A stretch of 64,000 nt of DNA from G965216905 sp965216905 (lineage in GTDB: Bacteria; Actinomycetota; Acidimicrobiia; Spongiisociales; ZC4RG35): the NCBI GenBank assembly GCA_965216905.1, contig OZ244213.1:806001-870000 (forward strand), given 5' to 3'. Shown one piece after another: positions 61,137 through 64,000 of the stretch (position 1 is its first letter; every line of letters begins with the position of its first letter). Made by a program: the position numbers and the translations under genes. The notes below the pieces were generated by a model. That model was given only the letters and a program-made list of their open reading frames with translations. It was not told the origin of the DNA and ran no database searches.

Positions 61137-62146
61137 ACGAACCCCGATTCCGGCTCACCGACTCCACGCTGCGGGATGGGTCGCACGCCGTCTCGCATCA
61201 GTTCACGGTCGACCAGGTGCGCTCGGTGGTGGCGGCCCTCGACCGGGCCGGCGTCCCGGTGATCGAGGTCACGCACGGTGATGGCATGGGAGGGTCGTCC
61301 TTCAACTACGGCTTCAGCCACACTCCCGAGACCGACCTGCTGGCGGCTGCGATCGAGACCGCCACACGCGCCAAGATCGCAGTGCTGTTCGTCCCCGGCA
61401 TCGGCGTGAAAGACGATCTGCGCCAAGCAGCCGAGTTGGGTGTCTCGGTGGCGCGCATCGCCACCCACTGCACCGAGGCGGATATCGCCGAGCAGCATGT
61501 CGCCCTGACCAGAGAACTGGGGATGGAGCCGGTCGGCTTCCTGATGATGTCGCACATGATCGGTCCCGAGGAGTTGGTCGAGCAGGCCAAGAAGATGGAG
61601 TCCTACGGCGCAACCTGCGTCTACGTGGTCGACTCCGCCGGCGCCATGACCATCGACGACGCCCGCCGTCGAATCTCGGCGGTGAAACAGGCGGTCGACG
61701 TGGAGGTGGGCATTCATGCGCACAACAACCTCTCACTGGCCGTCGCCAACTCGCTCGCCGCACTCGACGAGGGAGTCGACCAGATCGACGGATGCACCAC
61801 CGGACTCGGTGCCGGTGCGGGCAACTGCCCGACCGAGGTGCTCGTCACCACGTGCGCCAAGTCGGGTATCGAGACCGGCATCGATCCGTTCGCGATGATG
61901 GACGCAGCTCAGGAGACGGTTCGGCCCATCCGCCCGGACCAGGGAGTCATCGACCGTGACGGCCTCCTGCTCGGATACGCCGGGGTGTACGGCTCGTTCC
62001 TGCTCCATGCCAAGCGCGCCGCCGAGCGGTACGGGGTCGACACCAAAGACATCCTGCTGGAGCTCGGACGGCGGGGAATGGTGGGCGGTCAGGAGGACAT
62101 GATCATCGACGTGGCACTCGCCCTGGCTCGGGAGCGCGGATCGTGA
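61133..62146 (+). CDS. dmpG: 4-hydroxy-2-oxovalerate aldolase
   Basis: The 337-residue enzyme is a DmpG/MhpE-type aldolase that splits 4-hydroxy-2-oxovalerate into pyruvate and acetaldehyde. The active-site block DSTLRDGSHAVSHQF at residues 8-22 holds the metal-ligating Asp and catalytic His. VGIHAHNNLSLAVANS supplies the two His metal ligands, and the C-terminal communication domain follows. It pairs with the acylating dehydrogenase encoded upstream, to which it is coupled by four bases. Confidence 0.94.
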   Translation: MNEPRFRLTDSTLRDGSHAVSHQFTVDQVRSVVAALDRAGVPVIEVTHGDGMGGSSFNYGFSHTPETDLLAAAIETATRAKIAVLFVPGIGVKDDLRQAAELGVSVARIATHCTEADIAEQHVALTRELGMEPVGFLMMSHMIGPEELVEQAKKMESYGATCVYVVDSAGAMTIDDARRRISAVKQAVDVEVGIHAHNNLSLAVANSLAALDEGVDQIDGCTTGLGAGAGNCPTEVLVTTCAKSGIETGIDPFAMMDAAQETVRPIRPDQGVIDRDGLLLGYAGVYGSFLLHAKRAAERYGVDTKDILLELGRRGMVGGQEDMIIDVALALARERGS

Positions 62147-62886
62147 GCGACGTCCCCGAGCGGCTGGCGAATGCGATCCGGACCCGGACGGCCGTGGAGC
62201 CGGTGACGGGCATCTCCGTCGCCGAGGCGTACGACCTGCAGGACCGGCTGATCGAGCTGATGGGCGGTACCCGCGAAGCGGCCAAGCTGGGCTTGACCAG
62301 CCGCGCCAAGCAGCAGCAGATGAACGTCGACGAACCGTGCTCCGGGTGGCTCCTCGGCGGCAGCCACGTGGAGCCCGGAACGGCGCTTCGATGCGGCGAC
62401 CTGATCCAGCCGCGCGCCGAACCGGAGATCGCCTTTCTCCTCGGCGACGCGCTCCATGGCGAATCGGTCACCGCCACACACGTACTGGCGGCGTCGGCGG
62501 CGGTGATGCCGGCCATCGACGTCCTCGACAGCCGTTACGCCGGCTACGAGTTCACGCTGCCGGCGGTCATCGCCGACAACATCTCCTCGGCGCGTTACGC
62601 CCTGGGTGCCCCCGTCGATGTCTCTGACTTGGACCTGCGATTGGTCGGATGTGTCTTCGAGAAGAACGGCGAGCTGGTGGCGACCGCTGCAGGAGCGGCG
62701 GCCCTCGACCACCCGGCTGCGGCGGTCGCATGGTTCGTGCGCTCCCTCGCCAAGCGGGACCGGGGCCTCGAGCCCGGAACCGTCGTCCTGTCCGGAGCAC
62801 TCACCGCCGCCGTCCCGGTCGAGCCAGGCGACGTCGTGCGTGCGTCGTTCGATCGCCTCGGGGAGGTGGCCCTGACGTGCGGTTGA
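62143..62886 (+). CDS. 2-keto-4-pentenoate hydratase/4-oxalocrotonate decarboxylase family (copy 2)
   Basis: The 247-residue protein is another FAH-like member with AKLGLTSRAKQQQM, PRAEPEIAFLLGDAL (acidic metal ligands), VLDSRYAGYEFTLPAVIADNISS and the late AAALDHPAAAVAWFVRSLA. Such enzymes act as hydratase or decarboxylase in the meta pathway. The GTG start overlaps the aldolase stop, and its end overlaps the third copy by ten bases. It probably forms a complex with a neighbour, as DmpE and DmpH do. Confidence 0.82.
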   Translation: MSDVPERLANAIRTRTAVEPVTGISVAEAYDLQDRLIELMGGTREAAKLGLTSRAKQQQMNVDEPCSGWLLGGSHVEPGTALRCGDLIQPRAEPEIAFLLGDALHGESVTATHVLAASAAVMPAIDVLDSRYAGYEFTLPAVIADNISSARYALGAPVDVSDLDLRLVGCVFEKNGELVATAAGAAALDHPAAAVAWFVRSLAKRDRGLEPGTVVLSGALTAAVPVEPGDVVRASFDRLGEVALTCG

Positions 62887-63647
62887 CGGACTCCGACATC
62901 GCGGCGCTCGCCGACGAGCTCCACCGCAGCCGGCTCGATCGCCAGCCGGTCGCCACGATCACGGATCGGCACCCGGAGCTGACGGTCGAGGACGCCTACG
63001 CCATCCAGGGTCGCGGACTCGACCTGCGGCTGGCCGGCGGCGAGACCGTCACCGGCGGCAAGCTCGGATTCACCAGCGAGGCGATGCGCCGGGCGATGGG
63101 TGTCTCCTCGCCCAACTATGGATGGCTCACCGACTCGATGTGGCTGTCCGATGATGAGATCCGGCTCGAGCGGTTCATTCACCCCAAGGTCGAGCCGGAG
63201 ATCGCATTCCTGCTGGCGGCCGACCTGGAACCTCCGGTGTCGCCCGTCGACGTGCTGGCTGCCACGGAGGCGGTCATGCCGTGTCTCGAAGTGGTCGATT
63301 CTCGGTACGTCGGCTTCCGCTTCCGAGCCCTCGACAACATCGCCGACAACAGCTCGGCCGGCGCCGTGGCCCTCGGCGACCCGACGACTCCCGGCGACAT
63401 CGACCTTCGGCTCATCGGGGTGGTGGTGTCGGCGGACGGCGGGGTGCGTTTCACGGCCGCCGGCGCCGCGGCACACGGGCACCCGGCAGCCGCCGTGGCC
63501 TGGATGGCCAACCACTGCGAACGCCCACTCGAGAAGGGCGATGTCGTGATCTCGGGCGGCCTGACCGCTCCCGTCGACCTCCGCGCCGGCACGGTCGTCA
63601 CCGCGTCCTTCGACCGGATCGGAGCGGTCACCCTGCGCGCAACCTGA
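62877..63647 (+). CDS. 2-keto-4-pentenoate hydratase/4-oxalocrotonate decarboxylase family (copy 3)
   Basis: The 256-residue protein has the same family blocks: GGKLGFTSEAMRRAMG, PKVEPEIAFLLAADL, VVDSRYVGFRFRALDNIADNSS and AAHGHPAAAVAWMANH. LGFTS-type sequence and the DNIADN segment suggest the 4-oxalocrotonate decarboxylase (DmpH/XylI) branch, but I would not separate the two activities by eye. Start is GTG 62877, ten bases inside the previous gene; TTG 62883 is possible. The tautomerase gene follows after 21 bases. Confidence 0.82.
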   Translation: MRLTDSDIAALADELHRSRLDRQPVATITDRHPELTVEDAYAIQGRGLDLRLAGGETVTGGKLGFTSEAMRRAMGVSSPNYGWLTDSMWLSDDEIRLERFIHPKVEPEIAFLLAADLEPPVSPVDVLAATEAVMPCLEVVDSRYVGFRFRALDNIADNSSAGAVALGDPTTPGDIDLRLIGVVVSADGGVRFTAAGAAAHGHPAAAVAWMANHCERPLEKGDVVISGGLTAPVDLRAGTVVTASFDRIGAVTLRAT

Positions 63648-63668
63648 CCCAGCAAACAAGGAGAGAGC

Positions 63669-63893
63669 ATGCCCCTCGTCTACATCAACATGATGGAAGG
63701 AAGGTCGGCGGAACGGATCGAGAAGATGATCGGTTCCGTCTCCGAAGCCGTCGCCACTTCACTCGAAGCACCCATCGAAACGGTCCGCGTGCTGATCAAC
63801 GAGATGGCGCCGCATCAGTACGGGGTCGGCGGCAAGTCCTGGCGGGTCGTCGCCGCCGAGCGCGCCGGCGCTGTCGCGGAGGACTCGACATGA
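63669..63893 (+). CDS. 4-oxalocrotonate tautomerase family protein
   Basis: The 74-residue protein has the expected catalytic Pro right after the initiator Met (MPLVYINMMEGRS) and VRVLINEM in the second half. It converts 2-hydroxymuconate to 2-oxo-3-hexenedioate in the oxalocrotonate branch. A good AAGGAGAG site precedes ATG 63669. It is slightly longer than XylH, with a C-terminal tail. The last codon overlaps the dehydrogenase start (ATGA). Confidence 0.9.
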   Translation: MPLVYINMMEGRSAERIEKMIGSVSEAVATSLEAPIETVRVLINEMAPHQYGVGGKSWRVVAAERAGAVAEDST

Positions 63894-64000
63894 AACACGT
63901 CGAGCACTTCATCGACGGTGCGTTCGTCGGCTCGGTCGAAGGATCGACCTTCGAATCGATCAGCCCGATCGACAACCGAGTCGTCGCCACCGTGTCCGAG
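63890..64000 (+). CDS. Aldehyde dehydrogenase start, probable 2-hydroxymuconic semialdehyde dehydrogenase (partial)
   Basis: Only the first 37 codons lie in the window. HFIDGAFVGSVEGSTFESISPIDNRVVATV is a typical N-terminus of the NAD-dependent aldehyde dehydrogenases DmpC/XylG/HpaE. Overlap with the tautomerase stop and the surrounding pathway genes support the assignment to ring-cleavage product oxidation. The active site is beyond the right edge, so activity cannot be checked. Confidence 0.75.
   Translation, partial: MKHVEHFIDGAFVGSVEGSTFESISPIDNRVVATVSE

Overview
The window is high-GC, densely packed DNA with GTG/TTG starts and many ATGA/GTGA stop-start overlaps. The gene set points to an actinobacterium, probably of the Acidimicrobiia type: an RsiG-like anti-sigma protein, DusB, a B12-dependent ribonucleotide reductase behind NrdR-type boxes, SLH-repeat surface proteins of the ITKGCNPP kind, and many lipoproteins. 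This is inferred from gene content; no rRNA or tRNA gene was seen.

Layout. 1-7.0 kb (mostly minus strand): a partial acetyltransferase-like gene, L-asparaginase II, an RsiG homologue, an M23 endopeptidase, a FluC fluoride channel, a ubiquitin-like/membrane fusion protein, a quinone oxidoreductase and an ECF sigma factor with its coupled partner. 7.4-16.5 kb: aminotransferase, DusB, an AlkA-type glycosylase, a secreted SLH glycosidase with an exact 180-bp tandem duplication, a probable selenocysteine redoxin with a SECIS-like hairpin, an oxidoreductase, a decayed MazF next to an RHH antitoxin, and galactokinase. 16.5-26 kb: haloalkane dehalogenase-like hydrolase, lipoprotein, SLH metalloprotease-like protein, histidine kinase, MBL hydrolase and NrdJ. 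26.1-33 kb is an accessory tract: a partly deleted defence-like cassette with two HEPN-like proteins and a TrlF-like ATPase remnant, an AlbA/Schlafen-type ATPase behind a 32-bp perfect palindrome, a frameshifted gene, and membrane and SRPBCC fragments. 33.4-42.3 kb: a strongly structured leader followed by an operon with two RND permeases, a minimal adaptor-like lipoprotein and two related lipoproteins. 42.3-49.6 kb: a serpin, a multicopper oxidase, a glutamyl-endopeptidase-like protease, ribokinase and nucleoside hydrolase.

49.6-64 kb is an aromatic catabolism locus built as two divergent blocks. The minus-strand block encodes two catechol 2,3-dioxygenase-like extradiol enzymes, a histidine phosphatase, a split PEP-synthase/phenylphosphate-synthase-like phosphotransferase, a Rieske oxygenase, a zinc-ribbon protein and a HAD hydrolase. 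The plus-strand block encodes an unknown protein, a frameshifted IclR regulator and the lower meta-cleavage pathway: three hydratase/decarboxylase-family enzymes, acylating acetaldehyde dehydrogenase, 4-hydroxy-2-oxovalerate aldolase, a 4-oxalocrotonate tautomerase and the start of a semialdehyde dehydrogenase. Together they suggest phosphorylation of a phenolic substrate, Rieske oxygenation, dephosphorylation, extradiol cleavage, and conversion to pyruvate plus acetyl-CoA.

The most notable points are the UGA/SECIS redoxin, the phosphotransferase-Rieske-phosphatase-extradiol cluster, the structured leader of the RND operon, and the decayed defence cassette.
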